A DNA stretch of 38,629 bases, from positions 11,773 through 50,401 of the forward strand of contig DHPY01000124.1 in the NCBI GenBank assembly GCA_002411015.1, read 5' to 3'. A model generated the notes under the pieces. That model made no database searches, was not told the DNA's origin, and saw only the letters and a list, made by a program, of their open reading frames with translations. The DNA comes from Armatimonadetes bacterium UBA5352 (GTDB lineage: Bacteria > Armatimonadota > Zipacnadia > Zipacnadales > UBA5352). The stretch's first letter is position 1; the number at the start of each line of letters is the position of its first letter. The position numbers and the translations under genes are program-made. Shown piece by piece: positions 8,313-16,293 of the stretch.

Positions 8313-9692
8313 ATGGACCGATTCGATTGCGTATCACCGCTGGATTTCCGCTACTATGACGATAAGCTGCGCGCGATCTTTGATGACTACCTGACGGAGA
8401 GCGCGCGCGTTCGCTCGGAGGCGATGGTCGAGGCCGCCACCACCCGCGTGCTCGCCCGCATGGGCGTCTGCTCTGAGGCGGTTGCCGATGAGGTCGCGCA
8501 TGCCGCCGAGGTCGTCTCGCCCGAGGAGGTGGCGGAGGAGGAGGCGCGCATCCACCACAACATCCGCGCGCTCGTCAACTCCATGAAGAAGCACGTCTCC
8601 GACGAGGCCAAGCCCTACATCCACTTCACGCTGACGAGCTTCGATGTGATAGACACCGCCACCGCGTGGCGCTTCAAGAACGCCGCGCTCAAGGGCCTCC
8701 TGCCGCTGCTCGAGGAGCTTGAGAGCCTGCTGATCGCCCTCGCGCGGCGCGAGGCGGAGACGCTGCAGGTCGGCCGCACGCATGGCCAGCACGGCTCGCC
8801 TGTCACCTTCGGCCTCACCATCGCCGAGTACGTCTCGCGCCTCGGCGGGCGGATCGAGGCCATCCGCACCACCGCCGAGGACCTGCGCGGGAAGATCTCC
8901 GGCGCGGTCGGCGCCTACAACGCAAGCTCGATCATGCTCGACGATCCGCTGGAGTTCGAGGGGCAGGTGCTGGCGGAGCTTGGGCTGACGCCCTCCCCCG
9001 CCTCCACGCAGGTCGTCGAGGCCGAGTTCGTCACTGACTTCATGCACGCGCTGACCTCGTGCTTCTCGGTGCTCGCGAACCTGGCGGACGACATGCGGCA
9101 CCTGCAGCGGACAGAGATCAGCGAGGTCGCGGAGGCCTTCGAGGCCGAGCAGGTCGGCTCCTCAACGATGCCGCACAAGCGCAACCCGTGGAACTTTGAG
9201 AACGTGAAGAGCATGTGGAAGCTCTTCATGCCGCGGATGATCACGGTCTACAGCGATCAGATCTCCGAGCACCAGCGCGATCTGAGCAACTCCGCCTCGC
9301 AGCGCTTCCTGCCGGAGGTGATCGTGGGCCTCGCGAACTCCGTCATGCGCCTGACGAAGATCATGGGCAGGCTCGTGACGGACGCCGAGCGAATGCGGGA
9401 GAACCTGCGCATGACCGAGGGTATGATAGGCGCGGAGCCCGCATACATCCTGCTGGCGGCGCACGGCCACCCGGACGCGCACGAGGCGGTGCGCAAGCTT
9501 ACCCTGCAGGCGCAGGAAACCGGGCGGCCGCTAGGTGAGCTGCTGCAGGAGTCGGAGGAGCTTGCGGAGTACTGGGCGCAGATAACCGAGCGCCAGCGCG
9601 AGATCATCCTCGACCCGGCGCAGTACACCGGCATCGCGGCGAGGAAGACGCGGCTGCTCTGCGACATGTGGGAGGAGCGGCTGGGGCTGTAG
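8313..9692 (+). CDS. purB: Adenylosuccinate lyase
   Basis: PurB cleaves SAICAR and adenylosuccinate in purine synthesis. The 459-residue protein belongs to the aspartase/fumarase superfamily: RTHGQHGSPVTFG (general acid/base region, His157/His160) and the flexible-loop signature GSSTMPHKRNP (residues 282-292, with the catalytic serine). The following FENVKSMWK segment and C-terminal region LLCDMWEERL fit adenylosuccinate lyases of thermophile/Terrabacteria type better than fumarase or argininosuccinate lyase. ATG 8313 follows GGGAGG with seven-base spacing; the upstream in-frame extension lies in the palindromic element. It sits alone among carbohydrate genes, away from other purine genes. 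Confidence 0.88.
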   Translation: MDRFDCVSPLDFRYYDDKLRAIFDDYLTESARVRSEAMVEAATTRVLARMGVCSEAVADEVAHAAEVVSPEEVAEEEARIHHNIRALVNSMKKHVSDEAKPYIHFTLTSFDVIDTATAWRFKNAALKGLLPLLEELESLLIALARREAETLQVGRTHGQHGSPVTFGLTIAEYVSRLGGRIEAIRTTAEDLRGKISGAVGAYNASSIMLDDPLEFEGQVLAELGLTPSPASTQVVEAEFVTDFMHALTSCFSVLANLADDMRHLQRTEISEVAEAFEAEQVGSSTMPHKRNPWNFENVKSMWKLFMPRMITVYSDQISEHQRDLSNSASQRFLPEVIVGLANSVMRLTKIMGRLVTDAERMRENLRMTEGMIGAEPAYILLAAHGHPDAHEAVRKLTLQAQETGRPLGELLQESEELAEYWAQITERQREIILDPAQYTGIAARKTRLLCDMWEERLGL

Positions 9693-9734
9693 AGCCAGCG
9701 GGCGCAGCGAAGGAGTAGTGCAGGAGGTACCCTC

Positions 9735-11237
9735 ATGCACCTCATGGGACTGGATGTTGGCAGCACCGGCGTGAAGGCCGTCGTCTTCACGCCGGAGGGC
9801 GATATCGTCGGCAGTGCCTACCGCGAGTACCCGGAGGTCTATCCGGAGAGCGGCTGGATTGAACTGCGGCCCGATGACGTCTGGGCGGGGGTGCAGGCGG
9901 TCATCCGCGAGGCCGCAGCGCAGGCCGGCGGCGACGTGCGGTCACTCGCCATCTCCGCCCTCGGCGAGGCGTTCACGCCCGTCGCGCAGGATGGCTCATT
10001 CCTCTACAACACGACCGTCTCCCCCGACGGGCGCGCGACCGAGCAGACTGAGCGCCTCGGCGAGGCCCTCGGCGCCGAGCGCATCTTCGCGCTGACAGGC
10101 ATGCCGCTGAGCGCGAGCTTCACGCTTCCGAAGCTCATCTGGATGCGCGAGAAGCTCCCGAAGGTCCACAGGCGCACCTGGAAGTACCTCCTCTGGCCCG
10201 AGCTTATCCAGCTCAAGCTCGGTCTCACGCCACGCATAGACCACTCGCTCGCCGGGCGCACGATGGCGTTCAACGTGCGCACGCGCGAGTGGTCCGGCGA
10301 GATGCTGGAGGCAGCCGGCATCCCGGCCGAGATGCTGGCGGAGCCGATCGCGTCGGGCGAGGTCGTCGGTGAGCTGTCGGAGGACGCGGCGTCCGCAGTG
10401 GGTCTTGAGCCGGGCTGCATCGTGGTCGCGGGCGGGCACGATCAGCCGATGAACGCGCTTGGCGCGGGCGTGGTGAAGCCGGGCATGTGCGTGGACGGGA
10501 TGGGGACCGTCGAGTGCATCACGGTGGCCTTCGATGAGCCGGTGCTGACGGATGCGATGCGCACGCACAACTACGGCTGCTACCCGCACGTGGTGGCGGG
10601 GCAGTACGCGACCATCGCCTACAACTACTCCTGCGGTTCGCTGCTGCGCTGGTGGCGCGATCACTTCGGCGCGCAGGAGCTGGCCGAGGCGCGGATGCGG
10701 CAGATGGATGTATGGGACGTAATCCTCGAGGACCTGCCGGAGGGCCCGAGCGGGCTGCTCTGGCTGCCATACTTCGCGGGCTCGGGCACGCCGTGGCTCG
10801 ACCCGCACGCGAAGGGCGCGATCCTCGGCCTGACCCTCGACACGGACCGCAAGCGGCTCGTCAAGGCGCTCATCGAGGGCACCTGCTATGAGCTTGACCT
10901 GAACATCCGCGCGCTGGAGGAGGCGGGGGTGAAGATTGACCGCCTCCGCGCGACCGGCGGCGGCTCGCGCTCGGATACGTGGCTGCAACTGAAGGCGGAT
11001 ATCACCGGCAAGCCGGTGGTGCGGCTGAATGTGAGCGAATCGGGCTGCCAGGCGGGCGCGATCCTGGGGGGCGTTGCGCTGGGCGTCTGGCGCGATGTCC
11101 GACAGGCGACGCGCGATCTGGTCATGGAGGGAAAGGTCTTCAGCCCGCGCAAGGCGGCCGGGCAGGCCTACGACGAGCTGCGCAGCGTCTATGCCGAGAC
11201 CTGGCCGGCGCTGCGGGAGATCACTCACCGGCTCTGA
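9735..11237 (+). CDS. FGGY-family carbohydrate kinase (xylulokinase-like)
   Basis: A 500-residue sugar kinase of the FGGY family. The N-terminal phosphate-binding motif is MGLDVGSTGVKAVVF; the catalytic Asp236 lies in GGHDQPMNALGAG; the C-terminal adenosine-binding loop is RATGGGSRSDTWLQL, followed by SGCQAGAILGG. WIELRPDDVW is typical of xylulokinase-type members. Length is normal. RBS AGGAGG precedes ATG 9735 closely. The EamA transporter follows after 27 bases and URO-D gene 1 overlaps that, suggesting one operon. The sugar cannot be assigned: xylulose, gluconate, fuculose and erythritol kinases share these motifs. Confidence 0.88.
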   Translation: MHLMGLDVGSTGVKAVVFTPEGDIVGSAYREYPEVYPESGWIELRPDDVWAGVQAVIREAAAQAGGDVRSLAISALGEAFTPVAQDGSFLYNTTVSPDGRATEQTERLGEALGAERIFALTGMPLSASFTLPKLIWMREKLPKVHRRTWKYLLWPELIQLKLGLTPRIDHSLAGRTMAFNVRTREWSGEMLEAAGIPAEMLAEPIASGEVVGELSEDAASAVGLEPGCIVVAGGHDQPMNALGAGVVKPGMCVDGMGTVECITVAFDEPVLTDAMRTHNYGCYPHVVAGQYATIAYNYSCGSLLRWWRDHFGAQELAEARMRQMDVWDVILEDLPEGPSGLLWLPYFAGSGTPWLDPHAKGAILGLTLDTDRKRLVKALIEGTCYELDLNIRALEEAGVKIDRLRATGGGSRSDTWLQLKADITGKPVVRLNVSESGCQAGAILGGVALGVWRDVRQATRDLVMEGKVFSPRKAAGQAYDELRSVYAETWPALREITHRL

Positions 11238-11264
11238 GCACCGCCATCGCGAGGAGACACGATT

Positions 11265-11738
11265 ATGCCGAAGGTCGCGCTGATGTACGCGCTGGTGGCG
11301 GTGCTCGGGTGGGGGCTGGCGCCGCTGTTCGACAAGTTCCTCGCGCGCGAGTTGTCGCCGTGGACGATCGTGCTCATCCGGACCTTCGCGGCGATGGTCA
11401 TCATCACGATCTACGCGATCGCGAGCGGCGCTGTGGCGGAACTGCGGGCGCTGCCGGAGAAGAGCATCTCGCCGTGGCTAATCATCGGGGCGGCGATGGC
11501 CAGCGCGATGCTGGGCGGGCTGATCGGGCAGATGGCGCACTACCACGCGCTCTCGATGGCGGACGCCTCGCGGGTGGTGCCGATCACCTCGACGTACCCG
11601 CTGATCGCGTCACTTGCGGCCATCGCCGTCTACCGCGAGCCGCTGACGTGGCCGAAGGTCGGCGGAGCGCTGCTGATCGTGATCGGCGTGGTGCTGGTGT
11701 CGGGGGTGCTGACGAAGGGAACTGAGGTGCCGCAATGA
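11265..11738 (+). CDS. EamA/DMT-superfamily transporter, single-repeat form
   Basis: A 157-residue membrane protein with about five hydrophobic helices (starting MYALVAVLGWGLAPLFDKF) and the EamA hallmark YPLIASLAAIAVYREPLTWPK near the end, followed by a final helix (VGGALLIVIGVVLVSGVL). Full EamA permeases have two such repeats (about 300 residues); this has one, so it would need to dimerise or pair with another half. GAGGAG lies eight bases before ATG. The last four bases (ATGA) overlap the next gene. Its position between a sugar kinase and a URO-D protein suggests it carries a small metabolite of the same pathway, but the substrate is unknown. Confidence 0.85.
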   Translation: MPKVALMYALVAVLGWGLAPLFDKFLARELSPWTIVLIRTFAAMVIITIYAIASGAVAELRALPEKSISPWLIIGAAMASAMLGGLIGQMAHYHALSMADASRVVPITSTYPLIASLAAIAVYREPLTWPKVGGALLIVIGVVLVSGVLTKGTEVPQ

Positions 11739-12886
11739 CCCCACGAGATCGCGTTTACGCGGCATTCGGCGGCGAGCCGACCGACCGCCTACCCATCTAC
11801 TGCGCCGGGATGCATGGCCGGATCGCGGACCATATCCTCGGCCGAGACGCGTACGTCGGCTACGGCCGCCAGAGCTACCGCGAGGCCATGGCGCTCTGGC
11901 AGGGGCCCGAGGCGCATTACGAGTTCCTCGAGCGCAGCTACGCGGACATGTGCGCGTGGAACGAGCAACTCGACCTCGACCTGATCTTCCCCTTCGGCGG
12001 CCGCTACGCGATCAAGCCTACGCGCCTCGTTGATGAGCGTACACTGCTCTTCGGCGACGAGGCTCCTGACGCGCAGTGGCACGTCATGCGCTACGATCCG
12101 GACACCGAGCTTTTCCAGCGCGTGGATGGGTCGCCGGTCCATCAGCCCGAACTCGAGGAGCTTGACGGGATCGTTGAGCGCGCCGAGGAGCAGGCGGCCG
12201 CTTACTCCCCGACTCCCGATGACTTCCCGCTGCAGCAGCGCGCGCTCGCGTACTTCGGCGAGGAGCGCGCGGTCTTCGGCGCGGGCATCATGGTCTTCGT
12301 GCCGCGCGAGCGCGTCTGGCTGGAGGCGATGCTGCTGCGGCCCGAGCTTGTCCTGCGCTGGACGATGGCGCTCGCAGAACGCGCGGTCAAGGCCGCCGCG
12401 GTCATGGGCGAGATGGGCTGCCGCGTGATCTTCGGGGGGGGCGACTTCGCTGGAAAGAACGGCCCGCTCTACTCCCCCGCGAGCTTCAAGCGCTGCATGT
12501 CACCGGCGGTGCGGCGCATCTCGGAGGGCTGCGACGCCGCCGGCGTCTGGCACATGTTCGCCAGCGACGGCGACCTCTGGCCGGTCGCGGATGAGCTCTA
12601 CGGCAACTGCGGCGTCCACGGCTACCACGAGATAGACCGCCGCGCGGGGATGGACCTTGAGCGGCTGCGCAATCGCTTCCCGGAGCTTCGCCTGATGGGC
12701 GGCGTGGCGAGTGAGACGCTGCATCTCGGCAGCCCGGAGGACGTGCGCCACGAGTGCCTGACGGCGCTGGAGGTCGCCCGGCGGCGGGGGCGAATCATGG
12801 TGGGGGTCTCCAACACGATCGTGGCGATGAGCCCGCTGGAGAACGTGGAGACGATGATCGAGACGCTGCATGAAGGTCGTTCGTAG
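11735..12886 (+). CDS. URO-D-superfamily protein 1 (not HemE)
   Basis: A 383-residue protein with the uroporphyrinogen-decarboxylase TIM-barrel fold. It starts TPRDRVYAAFGGEPTDRLPIY, the usual N-terminal pattern of the URO-D/MtaA superfamily. It has GGGDFAGKNGPLYSP, then HMFASDGDLWPV (His273 to Val284) and EIDRRAGMDLERLR. The HemE arginine signature (RQAGRY) is missing. In MtaA-type corrinoid methyltransferases an HxCG motif supplies zinc ligands; the aligned position here reads ASDG (276-279), so those ligands are absent. Translationally coupled to the EamA gene by ATGA overlap and closely similar to the next gene, hence a tandem duplicate. Function unknown; a role in methyl or carboxyl chemistry of the local sugar pathway is only inference. 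Confidence 0.82.
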   Translation: MTPRDRVYAAFGGEPTDRLPIYCAGMHGRIADHILGRDAYVGYGRQSYREAMALWQGPEAHYEFLERSYADMCAWNEQLDLDLIFPFGGRYAIKPTRLVDERTLLFGDEAPDAQWHVMRYDPDTELFQRVDGSPVHQPELEELDGIVERAEEQAAAYSPTPDDFPLQQRALAYFGEERAVFGAGIMVFVPRERVWLEAMLLRPELVLRWTMALAERAVKAAAVMGEMGCRVIFGGGDFAGKNGPLYSPASFKRCMSPAVRRISEGCDAAGVWHMFASDGDLWPVADELYGNCGVHGYHEIDRRAGMDLERLRNRFPELRLMGGVASETLHLGSPEDVRHECLTALEVARRRGRIMVGVSNTIVAMSPLENVETMIETLHEGRS

Positions 12887-12891
12887 TTGTT

Positions 12892-12937
12892 GACAGGCGA
12901 GGACGCCTATCCCTCTGACGGGCGAGGACGCCTATCC
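12892..12937 (+). repeat. Two tandem copies of a 21-base hairpin-forming repeat
   Basis: Copy 1 (12892-12912) and copy 2 (12917-12937) differ at one base (GACAGGCGAGG versus GACGGGCGAGG) and are spaced with a 25-base period. Each contains GGCG-AGGA-CGCC, a small perfect stem-loop. They fill the gap between the two URO-D paralogues. Possibly a dispersed repeat family of this genome; not tested. Confidence 0.7.
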
Positions 12938-12963
12938 TACCTCGTTACCAAGAGAGTGAGAGC

Positions 12964-14103
12964 ATGACCGGCAAAGAGCGCGTGATGGCGACGTTCGAGG
13001 GTCGCGAGTTCGATAAGGTGCCGATCTACTGCGCCGGGCTGTCCTGCCGGATCGCCTCGCATGTGCTGGGGCGGGAGGCCTTTGTCGGCCATGGCATGCA
13101 GCGCTTCCGCGAGAGCGTGGCGCGTTGGGAGGGCTGGCTCGAGGAGTTCGAGGCGCGCACCACTCACGATGTGCTCGAGGTCAGCGAGCGCCTCGATCTT
13201 GACCTCGTGCGGCCGGCCTACTGGCGCTACCCGCACGACCCGATTGCGCGGATAGACGAGCACACATTCAAGTATGGCGATGAGGACGGCTACTGGTGGG
13301 TTTGCCGGTTCTACCCCGAGACCGAGCTTTTTCAGGAGATAGATCGCGCGCCACGACCGGAGCCGACGATCGAGGATGTGCGGCGGGCAACCGAAGCCTC
13401 CGAGGCGGCGGCTGAGAGCGGGTCGGGCCCCTCACCGGAGTCATTCGCGGATTTGCAGGCCGCCATCACGTTCTACGGCGAGCGCCGCGCGATCCCTGGC
13501 GGGGGTACCGGCGTGTCTATCCTCCGCGAGCGCCACTGGCTTGAGGCGATGGCGCTGGAGCCGGAGACGGTGAGGCGCTACCTCGTGGCGCGCGCGAAGA
13601 TCAACTGCCGGACGATCCCGGTCATGGCGCAGATGGGCCTGAAGATCCTCTTTGGCGGCGGCGACTTCGCCGGAAAGAACGGGCCGCTCTACAGCCCGAA
13701 GGCGTTCCACGACTGCATGCTCCCCGCGCTGCAGATCGTCTCGAAGTGCTGCGATGAGCATGATAGCTGGCACTTCTTCGCCAGCGACGGCAACCTCTGG
13801 CCGGTGGCGGAGGATCTCTTCGGGAACTCCGGCGTGCAGGGCTTCTACGAGATAGACCGGCGCTGCGGGATGGACCTTGAGCTTCTACGGGACACCTTCC
13901 CGCATCTGCGGCTGTGCGGCGGGATCTCCTCGGAGACAGTGCATCAGGGGACGGTCGAAGACGTGGTTACAGAGACGCGCTCGGCGCTGGACGTCGCGCG
14001 CAGGCGCGGCCAGATCGTGGTGGGCATCTCGAATCAGGTGGTGCCGGTCACGCCGCTCGAGAACTTCGACGCGATGATGGAGACGCTGCACGAGCAGCCG
14101 TGA
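12964..14103 (+). CDS. URO-D-superfamily protein 2, paralogue of protein 1
   Basis: A 379-residue protein sharing with its upstream neighbour PIYCAGL/M, GGGDFAGKNGPLYSP, FASDG-LWPVA, EIDRR-GMDLE, and SETLH/SETVH, and the C-terminal GISN-TPLEN motif. The metal-site equivalent reads ASDG (residues 273-276), so, like protein 1, it lacks the His and Cys zinc ligands of MtaA-type enzymes. HemE signature residues are also missing. ATG 12964 is preceded by a modest AGAGAGTGAGAG purine stretch. The pair are probably retained duplicates with related but distinct substrates. It converges on the cold-shock gene, with 36 bases between the stops. Confidence 0.82.
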   Translation: MTGKERVMATFEGREFDKVPIYCAGLSCRIASHVLGREAFVGHGMQRFRESVARWEGWLEEFEARTTHDVLEVSERLDLDLVRPAYWRYPHDPIARIDEHTFKYGDEDGYWWVCRFYPETELFQEIDRAPRPEPTIEDVRRATEASEAAAESGSGPSPESFADLQAAITFYGERRAIPGGGTGVSILRERHWLEAMALEPETVRRYLVARAKINCRTIPVMAQMGLKILFGGGDFAGKNGPLYSPKAFHDCMLPALQIVSKCCDEHDSWHFFASDGNLWPVAEDLFGNSGVQGFYEIDRRCGMDLELLRDTFPHLRLCGGISSETVHQGTVEDVVTETRSALDVARRRGQIVVGISNQVVPVTPLENFDAMMETLHEQP

Positions 14104-14139
14104 CTGGAGTCCCCTGTTGGCCGCAGACGGTGGCGGGTC

Positions 14140-14376
14140 CTACCAGACCGCGCCGCCTTCCTGCTGCCCGGCGGCTTTGACGACAACGACGTTCACGGCA
14201 CGCGGGCCTTTGGGGCTGGGCTCGATCTCGAACTGCACCTCCGAGCCCTCAGCAAGACTGCGGTAGCCCTCCCCGCTGATGGCGCTGTAGTGCACGAAGA
14301 CGTCGTCACCGTTGTCCTGAGCGATGAAACCGTAGCCCTTAGCGTCGTCGAACCATTTGACTGTCCCGGTCGGCAT
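14140..14376 (-). CDS. csp: Cold-shock domain protein, CspA family
   Basis: A 78-residue single OB-fold RNA chaperone. It starts MPTGTVKWFDDAKGYGFI, with RNP1-like KGYGFI and RNP2-like VFVHYSAI, then VQFEIEPSPKGPRAVNV. These bind single-stranded RNA/DNA. The usual Csp length is 65-70; here a short Gln/Glu/Gly tail is added. On the minus strand ATG is at 14376-14374, with GGAGG (complement of 14384-14388) seven bases upstream. A promoter (14494-14521) implies a 5' leader of about 110 bases, typical of cold-shock mRNAs. Divergent from the glycosyltransferase gene. Confidence 0.95.
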   Translation of the reverse strand: MPTGTVKWFDDAKGYGFIAQDNGDDVFVHYSAISGEGYRSLAEGSEVQFEIEPSPKGPRAVNVVVVKAAGQQEGGAVW

Positions 14377-14493
14377 GGCGGAACCTCCGTCGGCACGTAT
14401 GCGAGGGTGACGCGGCCGGTGTGGACGGGCCCCCTGCTGCGGAGGAGGGTGTATGTGGAGTGCCGCGCTCAGCCCATTCTTGGTTCGCGTACA

Positions 14494-14521
14494 ATTATAG
14501 TATCCCTGCCGCAGAAGGCAA
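14494..14521 (-). promoter_or_regulatory. Sigma70-like promoter for csp
   Basis: On the minus strand TTGCCT (14521-14516) and a perfect TATAAT (14499-14494) are spaced by 16 bases. The predicted start is near 14487, leaving about 110 bases of leader before the csp ATG. This TATAAT box is in the AT-richest spot of the neighbourhood. The remaining divergent gap (14377-14658) holds this promoter, the leader and the opposite promoter at 14587-14615; nothing else was recognised. Confidence 0.65.
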
Positions 14522-14586
14522 GATTCCGCGGAATATAAGTGAACCGGGGTAGGCGGATCGCGCATCAGGGGAGCGCCGCCTGCCGC

Positions 14587-14615
14587 TTGCGGGTGGCTGG
14601 CAGGTATGCTACACT
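14587..14615 (+). promoter_or_regulatory. Sigma70-like promoter for the exosortase-linked operon
   Basis: TTGCGG (14587-14592) and TACACT (14610-14615) are separated by 17 bases, predicting a start near 14622 and a leader of roughly 37 bases ahead of ATG 14659. Moderate match, read by eye. Confidence 0.45.
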
Positions 14616-14658
14616 CCCCTCATCCGCACAGGGGACCTGCTCAAGGAGTTGCGCGTCC

Positions 14659-16293
14659 ATGCGCCTCGATGAAGCTCGTCGTGAGCTCCGACGCAAGGTG
14701 CTCATCGTCGGCCTGCTCTTCGGCTTCACAGCCCTCATCTACCTCATCTTCCAGGTCAGCCAGTTCAGCAATCTGGCTGACGTCAACGCCATGGACTACG
14801 CGCAGATCGCCAGGCATCTGATGCGTGGCGACGGCCTCGCCTCCAGCTTCATCAAGCCTCTGAGCCTCGTCTACGAGCCGAGCATTGAGAACCACCCGGA
14901 GCTGACCTACCAGCCGCTGCACATCGTGGTCATCTCAGCAATGATGCGCGTCCTCGGGGCCAACGATCGCGCGGTCTCACACGCCTCAGGACTGGCCTTC
15001 CTGCTGAGCATCCCGGTGGTGTTCACACTGGGCGTACGGCTCTTCGACTGGCGGACGGCGGTCCTTGCCACGGTGCTTTATGGCACGCATGTTACCAATC
15101 TCGGGCACGCGATCTCCGGGCTGGAGGCATCGCTGCTCACGCTGCTCGTGACCGGCCTACTCCTGCTGTTGTATTGCGCCGCCGGCAGCGAGTCGCGCGA
15201 GTTGCTCTGGGTGGCCGCCGCGGGCGTGGTCATGGGCCTGCTCTATCTGACGAAGGATGTCTGGTCGGTAGCCGCAGTGCCGGCTGCCATCTACCTGGCG
15301 TACGTGAGGCCGGAGAAGCGTCTGCAGCGGGTCGGGCTCTTCCTCGCGATCACGGTGGTGGTGATGGCTCCGTGGCTCTACCGCAACTACGCCCTCACCG
15401 GTCGCCCGTTCTTCTCGCTGCGATGGCACGAGATGTTGGGCCAGACGAAGGCGTACCCGATGAACACCATCTACCGCCTGCACCGGGAGGACATCCCGAG
15501 CTATCTGGTGTTTGCGGCAGATAACCCGCGGGCGGTCATTGAGAAGGTGCGCGGCGGGCTGACGGCACTCTACGCGGCCTTCCCCAGCCTGGCGGGCATC
15601 TTTGTGACGCCATTCTTCATCACGGCAGTGCTCGTCCGCCTCGGCGATCAGCGGACTGAGCGGCTCCGCTACTTGATGTACGGACTGCTGGTCCTCGTCT
15701 CGCTGGCGCTGACCTTCTTTAGCGCTGCTCCGCGCCTCGTCGCCCCTCTTGGTGGCTTTGCGACAGTGCTGGCCGCCGCGTTCTTCTGGCGCCTGCTGGA
15801 TGCGCGAACGCAGCCATTCGAGCCATGGTTGAGGGCGCGCTGGACCTGGGTGGCGGTCGCCGTGCTGCTGGTGCTGCACCTGCACCCGTTCGTGATGTCG
15901 GTCACTCCGGAGGAGCCACGGGAGTCCGGCGACGATCCGCTCGAGCAGGCGATGACGCAACTGGCTGAGGCCGTGGATGGTCCGGTGCTCACGGATATTC
16001 CGTGGAGTGTCGCGTGGATCGGCGACCTCGACGCCGTCTGGATTCCGCAGACTGAGGCGGACCTCAAGCGGATGGAGCAGCGGGTGGGGCGCTTCAACTG
16101 GCTGCTGCTCAGCCCCACCGTCGCCCGGATGGCCACCGCCGAGCGCCTTGACGAATGGGCGGCCGCGTGGGTAAATGCCGAGCAGGGGGACGCGGAGATC
16201 TTCGGCTTCCGGATGGCGGCGCGCCTGGGCGATGGACGGTGGGTGCTCATGCGTAGAGAAGAGATCGCGGGGGTGAACTCAGATGGCCAATGA
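14659..16293 (+). CDS. GT-C membrane glycosyltransferase (GT39/ArnT-like)
   Basis: A 544-residue polytopic protein, probably transferring a sugar from a polyprenyl-phosphate donor on the outer face of the membrane. After an N-terminal helix (LIVGLLFGFTALIYLIF) the first external loop holds DVNAMDYAQIARHLMRGDG, the acidic active-site loop pattern of GT39/GT83 enzymes. About ten further hydrophobic segments and a roughly 130-residue soluble C-terminus follow. ATG 14659 is supported by AAGGAG (14643-14648) and by the promoter; the frame is open to 14539 but that part has no RBS. It overlaps the zinc-ribbon gene by 11 bases and leads the exosortase operon, suggesting exopolysaccharide or glycoprotein assembly. 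Confidence 0.82.
   Translation: MRLDEARRELRRKVLIVGLLFGFTALIYLIFQVSQFSNLADVNAMDYAQIARHLMRGDGLASSFIKPLSLVYEPSIENHPELTYQPLHIVVISAMMRVLGANDRAVSHASGLAFLLSIPVVFTLGVRLFDWRTAVLATVLYGTHVTNLGHAISGLEASLLTLLVTGLLLLLYCAAGSESRELLWVAAAGVVMGLLYLTKDVWSVAAVPAAIYLAYVRPEKRLQRVGLFLAITVVVMAPWLYRNYALTGRPFFSLRWHEMLGQTKAYPMNTIYRLHREDIPSYLVFAADNPRAVIEKVRGGLTALYAAFPSLAGIFVTPFFITAVLVRLGDQRTERLRYLMYGLLVLVSLALTFFSAAPRLVAPLGGFATVLAAAFFWRLLDARTQPFEPWLRARWTWVAVAVLLVLHLHPFVMSVTPEEPRESGDDPLEQAMTQLAEAVDGPVLTDIPWSVAWIGDLDAVWIPQTEADLKRMEQRVGRFNWLLLSPTVARMATAERLDEWAAAWVNAEQGDAEIFGFRMAARLGDGRWVLMRREEIAGVNSDGQ

Noticed and set aside
9735..11237. Naming the FGGY kinase xylB
   Set aside because: Motifs are shared by several sugar kinases, and no xylose isomerase or transporter is nearby.
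10979..11725. 248-codon plus-strand frame overlapping kinase and transporter
   Set aside because: Out-of-frame Gly/Arg/Ala-rich product lying across two well-supported genes.
11735..14103. URO-D genes as HemE (heme synthesis)
   Set aside because: The conserved HemE arginine motif is missing and no heme-synthesis neighbours are present.
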